DNA of 40,735 bases. It comes from Lentimicrobium sp. (GTDB lineage Bacteria; Bacteroidota; Bacteroidia; Bacteroidales; Lentimicrobiaceae). How positions within the stretch are numbered: position 1 is the first letter of the stretch; each line of letters begins with the position of its first letter. The notes beneath the pieces were generated by a model that made no database searches, was not told where the DNA came from, and was given only the letters and a program-made list of their open reading frames with translations. The stretch covers positions 1-40,735 of the forward strand of contig JANJXJ010000116.1 of NCBI GenBank assembly GCA_024709105.1, written 5' to 3'. Made by a program: the position numbers and the translations under genes. Shown here one piece after another: positions 1 through 10,047 of the stretch.

Positions 1-1221
1 CTCAAATCCGGTGAAAATGTAATAGTAAAAATTCAGCGTCCGCATATCGAGAATAAAATCAAGCTGGATCTTTATCTGATGCGCTATCTGGCCAGAAGTG
101 CAGTAAAAAGTTACCCCGAACTTGCAGCTATTGATATTACCGGCCTTATTGATGAATTTGGAATGAATATCATTAAAGAGCTTGATTATTATAACGAAGC
201 AAGTAACCTGCTCAGATTTGGTGAGATGTTTAAAGACGACCCCAGGGTTCACATTCCCAAAGTATTCATGGAATATACCACCCGAAGAATTTTGGTGATG
301 GAGCAGGTAATCGGTGTTACACCGGATTCGCCGGAGTCGTTGGTAAAAAACAATTTAGATCCTGCTGCAATAGCAGCTCAGGGTGCTGATATTGTTTTAA
401 AGATGGTTCTGAAGCATGGATTTTTTCATGCCGACCCTCACCCCGGCAACCTGTTTATACTTCCAGGCAATGTAATCGCATTGATTGACTTTGGCATGGT
501 GGGAGTGCTTAAACCCAATCACCTTAACTTTCTGGCTAGTTTTGCCATGGGATTCTACCGGTCTGATGCATCGGCCATAACCCAGTCGCTCATTACCCTT
601 TGCGGAATAAGGTTTTTTGAAGAAGAGAGCGACCTTGAATTCGAAATTGATCAGCTTCTCAAAAGCAATGCTTATCTGCCCTTCGAAAAAATAGACTTTG
701 CAAGAATAATGCAGGAATGTATTAACCTGATGGTGAAATATAAATTAAAAATTCCATCAAGTATATTTATGCTGGTGAAAGCACTGGCAACCATTCAGAA
801 ATTTGCCGGAAACCTTGACCCCGACTTAAACCTTGGCCCAGTAATTTTGCCTTATGCCCGCGAATTGGTTGCCCGTAAGTATGACCCGCGCAAACTTGCC
901 AGCGGCATCTACGAAACCATTGGAAATTACGTAACATTGATTCGCGATTTTCCAGGCGAAATAAATGAGATCCTTTATAAAATCAAGCAAGGTAAACTTA
1001 AACACGAAATAGGCTTTGGCGACCCTGAACCAGCCATGAAAGCCCTTCGCTATTTCAGCCGCCGGATTGCACTTTCCATTTTACTGGCAGGCCTTGGCAT
1101 AACTTCCACCATTCTGATAGTCTGGAACGATGAAAAAACCTTCGGACATATTACCTTTGGCATAACCATGTTTTTCACCCTTTGGGTAATGCTTCGGCTG
1201 CTGCTTAAAGGAAAAAGCTGA
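1..1221 (+). CDS. ABC1/UbiB-family atypical protein kinase, 3' part
   Basis: The reading frame is open from base 1, so the gene starts upstream of the window; 406 residues are visible. The first codons encode an ABC1 ATP-binding segment with 'VIVKIQRP', where the Lys is the expected ATP-contact residue. The catalytic-loop signature HADPHPGN lies at 427-450, and the metal-binding 'LIDFGMVG' follows about 30 bases later. The C-terminus has two hydrophobic segments (about 1069-1125 and 1147-1209), typical of the membrane hairpin of UbiB/AarF/ABC1 proteins. Family members are linked to ubiquinone biosynthesis or other quinone and lipid functions, but the substrate in Bacteroidota is unclear, so no symbol is given. 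It converges with the next gene at a gap of only 8 bases, and no clear terminator is visible between them. Confidence 0.9.
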   Translation, partial: LKSGENVIVKIQRPHIENKIKLDLYLMRYLARSAVKSYPELAAIDITGLIDEFGMNIIKELDYYNEASNLLRFGEMFKDDPRVHIPKVFMEYTTRRILVMEQVIGVTPDSPESLVKNNLDPAAIAAQGADIVLKMVLKHGFFHADPHPGNLFILPGNVIALIDFGMVGVLKPNHLNFLASFAMGFYRSDASAITQSLITLCGIRFFEEESDLEFEIDQLLKSNAYLPFEKIDFARIMQECINLMVKYKLKIPSSIFMLVKALATIQKFAGNLDPDLNLGPVILPYARELVARKYDPRKLASGIYETIGNYVTLIRDFPGEINEILYKIKQGKLKHEIGFGDPEPAMKALRYFSRRIALSILLAGLGITSTILIVWNDEKTFGHITFGITMFFTLWVMLRLLLKGKS

Positions 1222-1229
1222 ATCGGAAA

Positions 1230-2060
1230 TCAACCGGTGATTACAACTTTTCTGGAGTGTATTTTATTGTTAATCAGCAGCCTGACAGTATAAACTCCTG
1301 CCGGTACTTTTTCTTTGCGAAAGGACTGTCTGTCCCATGTAATATTTTGCTCTCCCCGATTAGCCATGCCATCATATAGTTCAGCAATACGTTTACCATC
1401 TGAACTATAAACTGAGGCATTTACATAACTGTGATCGGTGAGCATAAACCTGATATTGAGCTCAGATGAAAAAGGGTTTGGGAAAAGGTTTATCCCGAAT
1501 TCAGCCCCCGATTGATAATCAACCCCAACACCCTGAGGCGAATAGCTGAGAGTCATATTCTTAAAATAGCTTTCGTCCGGAATATTCAATGATACAGGAT
1601 CAATTCCTTTGGTAAACGATACGCTGAATGATGGCCCTGCGGCACCTCCTCCGGCCGAATTTCTTTCGGTAAATTCAACCCACACCTGATATACTCCGTC
1701 TTCAACAAGGTTTCCGGTCAGGTTGCGGCAATCCCAGCTGATGGTATGCGTTTGGTGATTTGGCAAGGTAGCTCCGGTAATTGCATTCACACTATTATTA
1801 CCTGATGAAGCATTCCATTTTACCAAATGCTGTTTTCGGCCTGCAGCCATTACCTTTCTGGAAATAACAAAATTACCCTGAGAATCTTTAATCCAGATAG
1901 CCAGCACATTGCGAGGCGAATATGTTGCGTTATTGGTTACCGTTTGAACCGTAAAGGTCATACTCCCGTCCGTAGCAGTGAGATGTTGGGTTTGAGCATC
2001 AACAGACGCTCCGGGTAGCAAAAAAAGCAATGTGATAAAGGCTGAGAGCAGTTTCTTCAT
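1230..2060 (-). CDS. Secreted DUF2271-like protein with T9SS sorting domain
   Basis: A 276-residue exported protein. Residues 1-22 form a signal peptide (MKKLLSAFITLLFLLPGASV, then cleavage near DAQ). Residues about 30-150 resemble the DUF2271 periplasmic family: 'VLAIWIKDSQGNFV', then 'VNAITGATLPNHQTH' and 'WDCRNLTGNLVEDGVY'. Residues about 190-276 form a type A T9SS C-terminal sorting domain ('LFPNPFSSEL' ... 'GVYTVRLLINNK' ... 'RKVVITG'). The protein is therefore expected to cross the outer membrane through the GldKLMN-type system encoded at 26.2-31.1 kb. Stand-alone DUF2271 proteins are often periplasmic and encoded near flavin or iron-related genes. The molecular function of this copy is unknown. 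Confidence 0.82.
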   Translation of the reverse strand: MKKLLSAFITLLFLLPGASVDAQTQHLTATDGSMTFTVQTVTNNATYSPRNVLAIWIKDSQGNFVISRKVMAAGRKQHLVKWNASSGNNSVNAITGATLPNHQTHTISWDCRNLTGNLVEDGVYQVWVEFTERNSAGGGAAGPSFSVSFTKGIDPVSLNIPDESYFKNMTLSYSPQGVGVDYQSGAEFGINLFPNPFSSELNIRFMLTDHSYVNASVYSSDGKRIAELYDGMANRGEQNITWDRQSFRKEKVPAGVYTVRLLINNKIHSRKVVITG

Positions 2061-2078
2061 AAATCAGTTTTTAGATGG

Positions 2079-2086
2079 CAAAGTTA
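2079..2086 (-). promoter_or_regulatory. Possible -7 element for the DUF2271-like gene
   Basis: Read on the minus strand this is TAACTTTG, an exact match to the Bacteroidota -7 consensus TAnnTTTG. It ends 18 bases before the start codon at 2060, giving a leader of only about 10-12 nt. No TTG stands at the expected -33 position, so the call is tentative. Confidence 0.35.
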
Positions 2087-2224
2087 AACAAATGGAGTTA
2101 TCTGCATATAAAATAATATAATTACTACCCAGGTAATACACAGAAGAATAAAGCCGTAGTGCCAAAAGATGCAGGATTCAAATTTTCGATGCAAATATTT
2201 TCCTGAGAGAACAAATGCTACCCC

Positions 2225-2265
2225 CTTTAAAACAAACTCCCCGGGCAAGCGAATTGCCCGGGGAG
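2225..2265 (-). terminator. Intrinsic terminator of eno
   Basis: A perfect 12-bp inverted repeat (CTCCCCGGGCAA / TTGCCCGGGGAG) with a 5-nt loop occupies 2237-2265. On the minus strand it is followed by a U-rich run (TTTGTTTTAAA). It lies 25 bases past the eno stop codon. Confidence 0.88.
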
Positions 2266-2290
2266 AATGATATAAAACAATTTACAAAAC

Positions 2291-3595
<1,305 letters not shown>

Positions 3596-3648
3596 TTAAT
3601 ATTTGAGTTAACTTAGGTTTCTTTTCAGGCAATGTATTTTTGCGTTTG

Positions 3649-3679
3649 CAAAGATACAAACAATAAAAATGAGGACAAA
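3649..3679 (-). promoter_or_regulatory. eno promoter (Bacteroidota -33/-7 type)
   Basis: On the minus strand TTTG (3679-3676) is followed after exactly 19 nt by TATCTTTG (3656-3649), a full match to the phylum's -33/-7 consensus. The predicted start of transcription near 3642 gives a leader of about 60 nt. The -33 element lies inside the rplQ terminator stem. Confidence 0.8.
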
Positions 3680-3699
3680 GTATGTTACTTTATCCTCAT
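3661..3699 (-). terminator. Intrinsic terminator of the ribosomal-protein array (after rplQ)
   Basis: Inverted repeat arms 3669-3682 and 3686-3699 (14 bp, one position a G-U wobble in minus-strand RNA) enclose a 3-nt loop and are followed by UUUUAUUG. The hairpin begins 21 bases past the rplQ stop. The opposite-strand RNA would have a C-A mismatch instead of the wobble, so the element is oriented for the minus strand. Confidence 0.85.
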
Positions 3700-3719
3700 C
3701 ACAAAATATCAGAAAAACA

Positions 3720-4241
3720 TTACTCCTTGTTTTCGGTTTCTCCGGTTTCGGGAGCTGTTTCAACTGGTTTTTCAACTACAGTATCCACAGGCTTAGGAGC
3801 GGTAGTTTCAGCTTTAGCTTTGGTTGTACGACCCCTGCGGGTTGTTTTCACCTTAGGAGCAGCTTTGCTGGCAAGCATGTTTTCGTTGAAGTCCACCAAC
3901 TCCATCATACACATTTCAGCATTATCTCCCAAACGGTTTCCGGTTTTGAGGATTCTGGTATATCCACCCTGACGGTCAGCAACCTTAACAGAAACTTCAC
4001 GGAACAGCACGGTAACCGCTTCTTTATTCTGCAGGTAACTGAATACCATACGGCGTGAATGGGTAGTATCCTCTTTTGAACGGGTGATAAGCGGTTCAAC
4101 ATAACCCCTGAGCGCTTTTGCTTTTGCAAGGGTGGTGTTGATGCGTTTATGAAGGATAAGCGACGCAGCCATGTTTGAGAGCATAGCCTTGCGGTGGGAG
4201 CTTGTTCTTCCTAAGTGATTGACTTTCTTTCCGTGTCTCAT
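3720..4241 (-). CDS. rplQ: 50S ribosomal protein L17 with C-terminal tail
   Basis: Last gene of the array. Residues 1-120 are the L17 core, recognised by '[20 protein letters not shown]' and '[16 protein letters not shown]'. Residues 121-173 are an extra low-complexity tail, first Lys/Arg-rich and then Thr/Glu/Pro-rich, absent from the ~127-residue E. coli protein; tails of this kind are common in Bacteroidota. L17 binds near the peptide exit tunnel of the large subunit. The gene follows rpoA after 5 bases, the usual alpha-operon order, and ends at the hairpin terminator. Confidence 0.97.
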   Translation of the reverse strand: MRHGKKVNHLGRTSSHRKAMLSNMAASLILHKRINTTLAKAKALRGYVEPLITRSKEDTTHSRRMVFSYLQNKEAVTVLFREVSVKVADRQGGYTRILKTGNRLGDNAEMCMMELVDFNENMLASKAAPKVKTTRRGRTTKAKAETTAPKPVDTVVEKPVETAPETGETENKE

Positions 4242-4246
4242 TTCAG

Positions 4247-5239
4247 TTAATCCTTATCAAGTTTGTACTTTGCAATGTTCATTCCGAATTCAAGATTCTT
4301 TGACTTAACAAGCTCTTCGAGCTCAGTAAGCGATTTCTTTCCAAAATTGCGGAATTTTAATAAATCATTTTTGTTGTATGAAACGAGCTCTCCCAGGGTT
4401 TCCACATCGGCAGCCTTAAGGCAGTTGAGTGCGCGTACCGAGAGGTCCATATCAACAAGTTTGGTTTTAAGCAGTTGTCTGATATGAAGTGATGTTTCAT
4501 CAAATTCTTCCGAAACAGCTTTTTCTTCAGTATCAATGGTGATTTTCTCGTCAGAGAAAAGCATAAAGTGGTGAATCAGGATCCTTGCAGATTCCTTAAG
4601 GGCATCTTTAGGATTGATTGATCCGTCGGTTACAATTTCAAGAATAAGTTTTTCGTAGTCGGTTTTTTGCTCAACGCGGAAATTCTCGATGGTATATTTT
4701 ACGTTCTTGATAGGAGTATGGATAGAGTCAATGGCAATGGTTCCGATCGGTGCATTTGCCTGTTTGTTCTCTTCTGCCGGAACATATCCGCGTCCTTTAT
4801 CAATGGTAAGTTCAATGATGAGCTTTACTGAAGGCTCCATATGACAAATCTCCACTTCAGGATTAAGCACCTGAAAAACAGATAAGTACTTATTTATGTC
4901 ACCTGCCTGAAAAACTTCTTGTCCTGAGATTACCAGTCGTACTTTTTCGCTGGTTTCAGTTTCAAGCAACCTTTTGAACCTTATTTTCTTAAGATTAAGA
5001 ACGATGTCGGTAACATCCTCAACAACACCTTTGATTGATGAGAACTCCATATCAACACCTTCAATCTTCACAGAAGTGATGGCATAGCCTTCGAGAGAAG
5101 ACAACAAAATCCTTCTGAGTGCGTTGCCGATGGTAATACCGAATCCCGGTTCAAGAGGCCTGAATTCAAATATGCCTTTCGAATCATCAGCTTCGATCAT
5201 TATAACCTTTTCAGGTTTTTGAAATGCTAATATTGCCAT
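4247..5239 (-). CDS. rpoA: DNA-directed RNA polymerase subunit alpha
   Basis: A 330-residue alpha subunit. The N-terminal assembly domain (about 1-230) has '[29 protein letters not shown]', the dimer and beta-contact segment. After a short acidic linker, the C-terminal domain (about 248-330) carries the helix-hairpin-helix '[18 protein letters not shown]' and the DNA-contact region around '[17 protein letters not shown]'. A purine-rich AGAGGAAGAG sits just upstream of the start, one of the few Shine-Dalgarno-like sequences in this array. It is placed between rpsD and rplQ. Confidence 0.98.
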   Translation of the reverse strand: MAILAFQKPEKVIMIEADDSKGIFEFRPLEPGFGITIGNALRRILLSSLEGYAITSVKIEGVDMEFSSIKGVVEDVTDIVLNLKKIRFKRLLETETSEKVRLVISGQEVFQAGDINKYLSVFQVLNPEVEICHMEPSVKLIIELTIDKGRGYVPAEENKQANAPIGTIAIDSIHTPIKNVKYTIENFRVEQKTDYEKLILEIVTDGSINPKDALKESARILIHHFMLFSDEKITIDTEEKAVSEEFDETSLHIRQLLKTKLVDMDLSVRALNCLKAADVETLGELVSYNKNDLLKFRNFGKKSLTELEELVKSKNLEFGMNIAKYKLDKD

Positions 5240-5280
5240 ATACTCTTCCTCTTGTGAAATGAATAAAAAAATACAAAACC

Positions 5281-5886
5281 CTATTTAGAGTACAACTCTA
5301 CGATAAGCTGCTCTTTGATATTCTCGGGAATATCTTCGCGGGTGGGCAATGTAGCAAATTTACCAGTCAGCATTGTGCTGTCCCACTCAAGCCAGGGGTA
5401 AGTATTACGTTTTGCGGCCAGGGCATTCTGAATCACTTCGAGTGATTTTGATTTTTCCCTTACTGAAACCACATCGCCTACTTTCAGCTCATATGATGGA
5501 ACATTAACCACAGAACCATTAACCATAATGTGTCTGTGTGATACCAACTGACGGGCAGCACTACGTGAAGGAGCAATACCCAAACGGAAAACCACGTTGT
5601 CAAGTCTGGCTTCGATCAACTGAAGCAAAACTTCACCAGTGATACCTTTTTTGCGGCTGGCTTTATGGAAAACATTCTTGAACTGTTTCTCAAGAATACC
5701 ATAAGTATATTTGGCTTTTTGCTTCTCCTGAAGCTGGGTGCCGTATTCTGAAAGTTTTTTACGCCTTTTCGAGTTGCCGTGCATTCCGGGAGCGTAGTTC
5801 TTTTTTTCGAAATACTTATCCGGACCGTAAATCGGATCCTTGAATTTGCGTGCAATTTTGGTTTTTGGACCTATGTACCTGGCCAT
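5281..5886 (-). CDS. rpsD: 30S ribosomal protein S4
   Basis: A 201-residue S4 that binds 16S rRNA early in assembly. The RNA-binding S4 domain is at about 93-157 ('[23 protein letters not shown]', '[14 protein letters not shown]'). The N-terminal region has no cysteines, so this is the zinc-free form. An 85-nt spacer with a strong stem-loop separates it from rpsK upstream, the longest spacer inside this half of the array. In other bacteria S4 represses its own operon, so the spacer is a plausible regulatory target. Confidence 0.97.
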   Translation of the reverse strand: MARYIGPKTKIARKFKDPIYGPDKYFEKKNYAPGMHGNSKRRKKLSEYGTQLQEKQKAKYTYGILEKQFKNVFHKASRKKGITGEVLLQLIEARLDNVVFRLGIAPSRSAARQLVSHRHIMVNGSVVNVPSYELKVGDVVSVREKSKSLEVIQNALAAKRNTYPWLEWDSTMLTGKFATLPTREDIPENIKEQLIVELYSK

Positions 5887-5927
5887 AATTACTTGTTATT
5901 TTATTGTCAATTTGTTTTTCGACTTGC

Positions 5928-5969
5928 TTCCGGTTTAACAAAACCATCTTGCTGTTAAAAGCACCGGAA
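5928..5969 (-). promoter_or_regulatory. Intercistronic stem-loop between rpsK and rpsD
   Basis: Arms 5928-5934/5963-5969 (TTCCGGT/ACCGGAA, 7 bp) and 5935-5940/5953-5958 (TTAACA/TGTTAA, 6 bp) stack across a 4-nt bulge with a 12-nt loop. No U-run follows on the minus strand, so it is not an intrinsic terminator. It could be a processing site or a binding site for autoregulation by S4. Confidence 0.55.
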
Positions 5970-5971
5970 AA

Positions 5972-6361
5972 CTATACCCTGCGCCTTTTGGGAGGGCGGC
6001 AACCATTGTGAGGAAGTGGAGTAACATCCATAATTTCAGTTACTTCGATACCCGCTGAGTGAATGGTACGGATAGCTGACTCCCTGCCTGAACCCGGGCC
6101 TTTTACAAATACCTTTACCTTACGGAGTCCCATATCGAATGCTGTTTTTGAGCATTCGGTAGCTGCCATCTGTGCAGCATAGGGAGTGTTTTTCTTCGAT
6201 CCCCTGAATCCCATCTTACCTGCAGATGCCCAGCTGATTACCTGGCCAGAATTGTTGGTAAGCGAAATAATGATATTGTTGAACGAAGCAGTTACGTAAG
6301 CGCGGCCAATCGGGTCAACTTTTACGACTTTTTTCTTTGATGTTTTAGCAGTTTTTGCCAT
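5972..6361 (-). CDS. rpsK: 30S ribosomal protein S11
   Basis: A 129-residue platform protein of the small subunit that contacts the mRNA exit region. Typical S11 features are '[24 protein letters not shown]', '[18 protein letters not shown]' and the conserved end '[18 protein letters not shown]'. It lies between rpsM and rpsD in standard alpha-operon order. The stop codon is 3 bases from the spacer hairpin. Confidence 0.97.
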   Translation of the reverse strand: MAKTAKTSKKKVVKVDPIGRAYVTASFNNIIISLTNNSGQVISWASAGKMGFRGSKKNTPYAAQMAATECSKTAFDMGLRKVKVFVKGPGSGRESAIRTIHSAGIEVTEIMDVTPLPHNGCRPPKRRRV

Positions 6362-6423
6362 AACAATTTTTTTTCTGACAAATTTCTTTGGTTATTTAAG
6401 CAGCTATGCTGTTGTACCAGCTT

Positions 6424-6804
6424 TTAGCCTTTAGTTGCTTTCTTCTTGTTAGCAACAGTTTTCTTGCGGCCTTTACGTGTACGCGCATTGTTTTTGGTAC
6501 TCTGTCCGCGAAGCGGAAGTCCCAAACGATGCCTTACCCCACGGTAACAGCCAATGTCCATCAAACGTTTAATGTTTGTCTGAACTTCTGAACGCAATGC
6601 ACCCTCTACCTTAAACTGATCGTTTATTACAGTACGGATAGCATTCTGCTCATCATCATTCCAGTCCTGTACCTTTTTGTTAAGGTCAACACCGGCAGTT
6701 TGCAAAATCTTCTGAGCTGAACTGCGACCTATTCCGTAGATATAGGTCAGTCCGATCTCACCTCTTTTGTTCTTGGGTATGTCAATACCAGCAATACGTG
6801 CCAT
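6424..6804 (-). CDS. rpsM: 30S ribosomal protein S13
   Basis: A 126-residue head protein that bridges the subunits and contacts the P-site tRNA through its basic tail. It has the N-terminal '[21 protein letters not shown]', the helix-two-turn-helix '[12 protein letters not shown]', the signature '[21 protein letters not shown]' and a Lys-rich C-terminal tail. It follows rpmJ and precedes rpsK. Confidence 0.97.
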   Translation of the reverse strand: MARIAGIDIPKNKRGEIGLTYIYGIGRSSAQKILQTAGVDLNKKVQDWNDDEQNAIRTVINDQFKVEGALRSEVQTNIKRLMDIGCYRGVRHRLGLPLRGQSTKNNARTRKGRKKTVANKKKATKG

Positions 6805-6832
6805 ATATTGTTTTGTTGTTTGTTAAACTCGG

Positions 6833-6949
6833 TTATCCTTGTCTTTGCTTGAACTTAGGGTTCTTTTTGTTGATAATGTACAACCGACCCTTTCTTCTGA
6901 CGATCTTACAGTCAGGTGTCCGCTTCTTGACAGATGCTCTTACTTTCAT
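6833..6949 (-). CDS. rpmJ: 50S ribosomal protein L36 (zinc-free type)
   Basis: A 38-residue gene found by translating the gap between infA and rpsM: it starts ATG at 6949-6947 and stops TAA at 6835-6833. The product begins [17 protein letters not shown] and ends KFKQRQG, the L36 hallmark. Of the usual Cys-Cys-Cys-His zinc ligands only Cys14 remains (the others are Thr, Asn and Phe), so it cannot form the zinc ribbon. The order infA-rpmJ-rpsM is standard. Confidence 0.95.
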   Translation of the reverse strand: MKVRASVKKRTPDCKIVRRKGRLYIINKKNPKFKQRQG

Positions 6950-6966
6950 TTTACAAGATGGTTTGT

Positions 6967-7185
6967 TTATTTGTATCTGAAAATTATTCTTCCCTTGGTC
7001 AGGTCATAAGGCGACATTTCAAGCTTCACCTTATCACCCGGCAAAATTTTGATATAGTGCATCCTCATTTTGCCCGAAATGTGCGCAATGATGATATGAC
7101 CATTCTCAAGCTCAACACGAAACATAGCATTGCCTAGTGATTCTATCACTGTTCCGTCCTGTTCTATCGAAATCTGTTTTGCCAT
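6967..7185 (-). CDS. infA: Translation initiation factor IF-1
   Basis: A 72-residue single OB-fold (S1-type) protein that occupies the ribosomal A site during initiation. It matches the family length and pattern: '[20 protein letters not shown]', '[18 protein letters not shown]' and '[20 protein letters not shown]'. It begins on the base next to the map stop codon, which suggests translational coupling. Confidence 0.97.
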   Translation of the reverse strand: MAKQISIEQDGTVIESLGNAMFRVELENGHIIIAHISGKMRMHYIKILPGDKVKLEMSPYDLTKGRIIFRYK

Positions 7186-7977
7186 TTAATTCAAAGTTTG
7201 TTTTTGTGACTCAAGTACTTTTTCAATTTCATCAAAAGATGAAAGAATTTCTGTTTTACCCTCTCTTATGGCAATTGCATGCTCATAATGTGCTGATGGC
7301 CTGCGGTCGGCTGTTCTTATTGTCCAGCCATCCCTCTCCTGTACAACTTGCCGCCGTCCAAGATTGATCATTGGCTCAATACAGATCACCAAACCAGGTT
7401 GAAGCATTGTTCCTGCTCCACGTTTCCCAAAATTGGGAACTTCAGGTTTTTCATGCAGATGCCTTCCAAGTCCGTGCCCAACCAGGTCTCTGACTACTGA
7501 GTATCCAAAACTTTCAACATAAGTTTGAATTTCATAGCCGATATCCCCGGTTCGTTTTCCGGGTTGTGCCGCCTTTATCCCAAGATAAAGTGACTCCTTT
7601 GTCCGATCCATGAGTAACCTTACTTCTTCAGTAACTTCACCTACTGCAAATGAGTAAGCAGAATCACCGTAAAAGCCATTTAGGATTACTCCACAATCAA
7701 CCGATACAAGGTCGCCGTCCTTCAGCGCCTGTTTCCCCGGTATACCATGAACTACCACTTCATTCACCGAAATACAAAGGGTAGCAGGAAAACCGCCATA
7801 ACCTTTAAATCCGGGAACTGCACCATGATCTCTGATAAAAGTTTCTGCAACTTTATCGAGCTCCTCAGTAGTAACTCCAGGTCTGATGTGCCGGGCAACT
7901 TCAGCAAGGGTTTTACCAACAAGTAAAGAACTTATTCGTATTAATTCAATCTCTTCGTCAGTCTTGTAATAGATCAT
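7186..7977 (-). CDS. map: Methionine aminopeptidase, type I
   Basis: This enzyme removes the N-terminal Met from nascent proteins. The 263-residue pita-bread protein has all five metal ligands: Asp94 ('SVDCG'), Asp105 ('GDSAYSF'), His168 ('GHGLGRHLHE'), Glu201 ('CIEPM') and Glu232 ('YEHAIAI'). The substrate-binding His78 is also present ('VVHGIPG'). It has no N-terminal zinc-finger extension. It sits between secY and infA where many bacteria have adk followed by map; adk is absent here, as is usual in Bacteroidota. Confidence 0.97.
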   Translation of the reverse strand: MIYYKTDEEIELIRISSLLVGKTLAEVARHIRPGVTTEELDKVAETFIRDHGAVPGFKGYGGFPATLCISVNEVVVHGIPGKQALKDGDLVSVDCGVILNGFYGDSAYSFAVGEVTEEVRLLMDRTKESLYLGIKAAQPGKRTGDIGYEIQTYVESFGYSVVRDLVGHGLGRHLHEKPEVPNFGKRGAGTMLQPGLVICIEPMINLGRRQVVQERDGWTIRTADRRPSAHYEHAIAIREGKTEILSSFDEIEKVLESQKQTLN

Positions 7978-8014
7978 CTATGTTCAAGTACTCTGGTCAG
8001 TAAGTTAAAAACTT

Positions 8015-9373
8015 CTAGCCCATGTTCACAGATGAACGGCCTTTGATACGGCCCGATTTTGTCAGACCGTCATAATGCCGCATTAACAGGTGGCTCTCAA
8101 TTTGCTGAAGTGTGTCAAGAACAACCCCAACAAGAATAAGCAAAGAAGTACCACCATAGAATTGAGCAAACTGACCTGTAACTCCCATCATGGAAACAAG
8201 AGCAGGCATGATAGCTACAAATGCAAGGAACAGTGATCCGGGCAATGTAATTCGCGACATGATCTGGTCAATGAACTCAGCAGTTTTTTTACCGGGTTTT
8301 ACTCCGGGAATAAAACCATTGTTCTTTTTCATATCCTCAGCCATTTGGTTGGGATTGATAGTAATGGCGGTATAGAAATAGGTGAATGCAACAATCATGA
8401 TCGCAAACACAAAGTTATACCAGAAACCATTCATATTTGAGAATGCAGCCATAAAACCTGACAGACTTTCTGATTCGGCAAATCCGGCAAGGGTGATAGG
8501 CAGGAACATAATTGCCTGGGCAAAGATGATAGGCATAACACCGGCAGCATTTACTTTCAGCGGGATATATTGCCGAACGCCACCGTACTGTTTATTACCA
8601 ACAATGCGTTTGGCATATTGAACAGGAATTCGGCGGGTTCCCTGAACGAGCAGAATACTGATAAGGATAACTCCGACAAGTACAGCAAGTTCAACAATAA
8701 ATATCACAAGTCCGCCACCTTTTTGCTCCATTCTTGAAACCAGTTCTCCGAATAATGCAAAAGGCAGTCGTGCGATAATACCGATCATAATAATCAGTGA
8801 AATTCCGTTTCCAATACCTTTATCAGTAATACGCTCACCCAGCCACATAACAAACAGAGTACCTGCAATAAGTATGATTACTGAAGAAATCCAGAAGAAT
8901 GTTGCAGGTGAAGTAACAGCAGGATCAAAAGGAGTAATGGCTTCAGGAGGTAATTGCGAAATAAGATTTGCAATATATCCCGGGGCCTGAAATCCGGTAA
9001 TCACAACTGTAAGATACCTGGTAATCTGATTGATTTTTTTACGTCCACTTTCACCTTCTTTCTGCAGTTTCTGGAAATATGGGATGGCCATACCCAACAA
9101 CTGTATAACGATAGAAGCAGAAATATAAGGCATAATTCCCAATGCAAAAATACTTGCATTAGAAAAAGCACCTCCTGAGAACATATTGAGCAAACCAAGC
9201 AATCCACTGCTGGTTTGGTTCTGCAGATTGGCCAGTTGATTAGGATCAACTCCCGGAAGAACAACATAAGAACCGAGGCGATAGAGCAAAATTATACCAA
9301 TAGTATAACCAATGCGCTTCCGCAATTCCTCAATTTTATAGATGTTCTTTAAAGTCTGAATGAAACGTTTCAT
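8015..9373 (-). CDS. secY: Protein translocase subunit SecY
   Basis: The channel subunit of the Sec translocon, 452 residues with about ten transmembrane segments. It shows the N-terminal 'LRKRIGYTIGIILLYRLGSYVVLPGVD', the plug region 'GLLGLLNMFSGGAFSNASIFALGIMPYISASI' (in two parts), the cytosolic loop 'IPVQYAKRIVG' and the late segment 'NPNQMAEDMKKNNGFIPGVKPG'. It lies between rplO (7-base gap) and map, as in most spc operons. Confidence 0.97.
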   Translation of the reverse strand: MKRFIQTLKNIYKIEELRKRIGYTIGIILLYRLGSYVVLPGVDPNQLANLQNQTSSGLLGLLNMFSGGAFSNASIFALGIMPYISASIVIQLLGMAIPYFQKLQKEGESGRKKINQITRYLTVVITGFQAPGYIANLISQLPPEAITPFDPAVTSPATFFWISSVIILIAGTLFVMWLGERITDKGIGNGISLIIMIGIIARLPFALFGELVSRMEQKGGGLVIFIVELAVLVGVILISILLVQGTRRIPVQYAKRIVGNKQYGGVRQYIPLKVNAAGVMPIIFAQAIMFLPITLAGFAESESLSGFMAAFSNMNGFWYNFVFAIMIVAFTYFYTAITINPNQMAEDMKKNNGFIPGVKPGKKTAEFIDQIMSRITLPGSLFLAFVAIMPALVSMMGVTGQFAQFYGGTSLLILVGVVLDTLQQIESHLLMRHYDGLTKSGRIKGRSSVNMG

Positions 9374-9380
9374 CTACAAG

Positions 9381-9827
9381 TTAGATTTTGATAGCCTGAC
9401 CACCTTTTGATTCAATAGCTTTAATAGCAGAAGCTGAGAAAGCATTAGCCCTTACTTCAACTTTTGCGGTCAATTCTCCGCGACCCAGGATTTTAACCTT
9501 ATCGTTTTTGGAAACATATCCATTTTCGATAAGAAGATCCATATCAACAACTTCCACATTGCGGGTTGCTGCCAGGTGCTGAATGATATCAATATTAATA
9601 CTGCGGTATTCAACACGGTTAATATTGCGGAAACCGTATTTGGGAACGCGTCTGTAAAGAGGCATCTGACCACCTTCAAAACCTATTTTCTGGCTGTATC
9701 CTGACCTTGATTTGGCTCCTTTATGTCCGCGGGTAGAAGTACCTCCGCGACCAGAACCCTGTCCGCGTCCAATCCTTTTCCTACTCTTAACAGAGCCTTC
9801 AGCCGGTTTGAGACTACTTAAATCCAT
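9381..9827 (-). CDS. rplO: 50S ribosomal protein L15
   Basis: A 148-residue large-subunit protein. Its Gly/Arg-rich N-terminal extension ('[15 protein letters not shown]', '[13 protein letters not shown]') threads into 23S rRNA. The globular domain follows ('[18 protein letters not shown]'), then the L15 C-terminal pattern '[26 protein letters not shown]'. It is placed between rpmD and secY. Confidence 0.97.
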   Translation of the reverse strand: MDLSSLKPAEGSVKSRKRIGRGQGSGRGGTSTRGHKGAKSRSGYSQKIGFEGGQMPLYRRVPKYGFRNINRVEYRSINIDIIQHLAATRNVEVVDMDLLIENGYVSKNDKVKILGRGELTAKVEVRANAFSASAIKAIESKGGQAIKI

Positions 9828-9855
9828 AATATCTTAACTGTTTGAGTTGTGTGCA

Positions 9856-10035
9856 CTAGATTTCTTCAACTTTCACGAGGTGGTTCAATTTTGCGATCAT
9901 CCCTTCAATCTGGGGAGTTGCAACCACTTCAATGGGTCTGTTCATTCCCTTAATACCTAAGGCTTTCAGGGTGCGTTTCTGACGCTCGGGCTGCTTAATG
10001 CCGCTCTTTATCTGGGTAACTTTCAACTTTTTCAT
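9856..10035 (-). CDS. rpmD: 50S ribosomal protein L30
   Basis: A 59-residue gene recovered by translating the rpsE-rplO spacer: ATG at 10035-10033, TAG at 9858-9856. The product starts MKKLKVTQIKSGI and contains 'RQKRTLKALGIKGMNR' and 'GMIAKLNHLVKVEEI', the short bacterial L30 fold. It uses a TAG stop, whereas most neighbours stop with TAA. The order rpsE-rpmD-rplO is canonical. Confidence 0.95.
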   Translation of the reverse strand: MKKLKVTQIKSGIKQPERQKRTLKALGIKGMNRPIEVVATPQIEGMIAKLNHLVKVEEI

Positions 10036-10047
10036 AGCAGTGAATCA

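Noticed and set aside
6406-6591. Plus-strand frames opposite rpsM, rplN, rplC, gldN and gldM.
   Set aside because: All are shadows of well-supported genes in the opposite frame.
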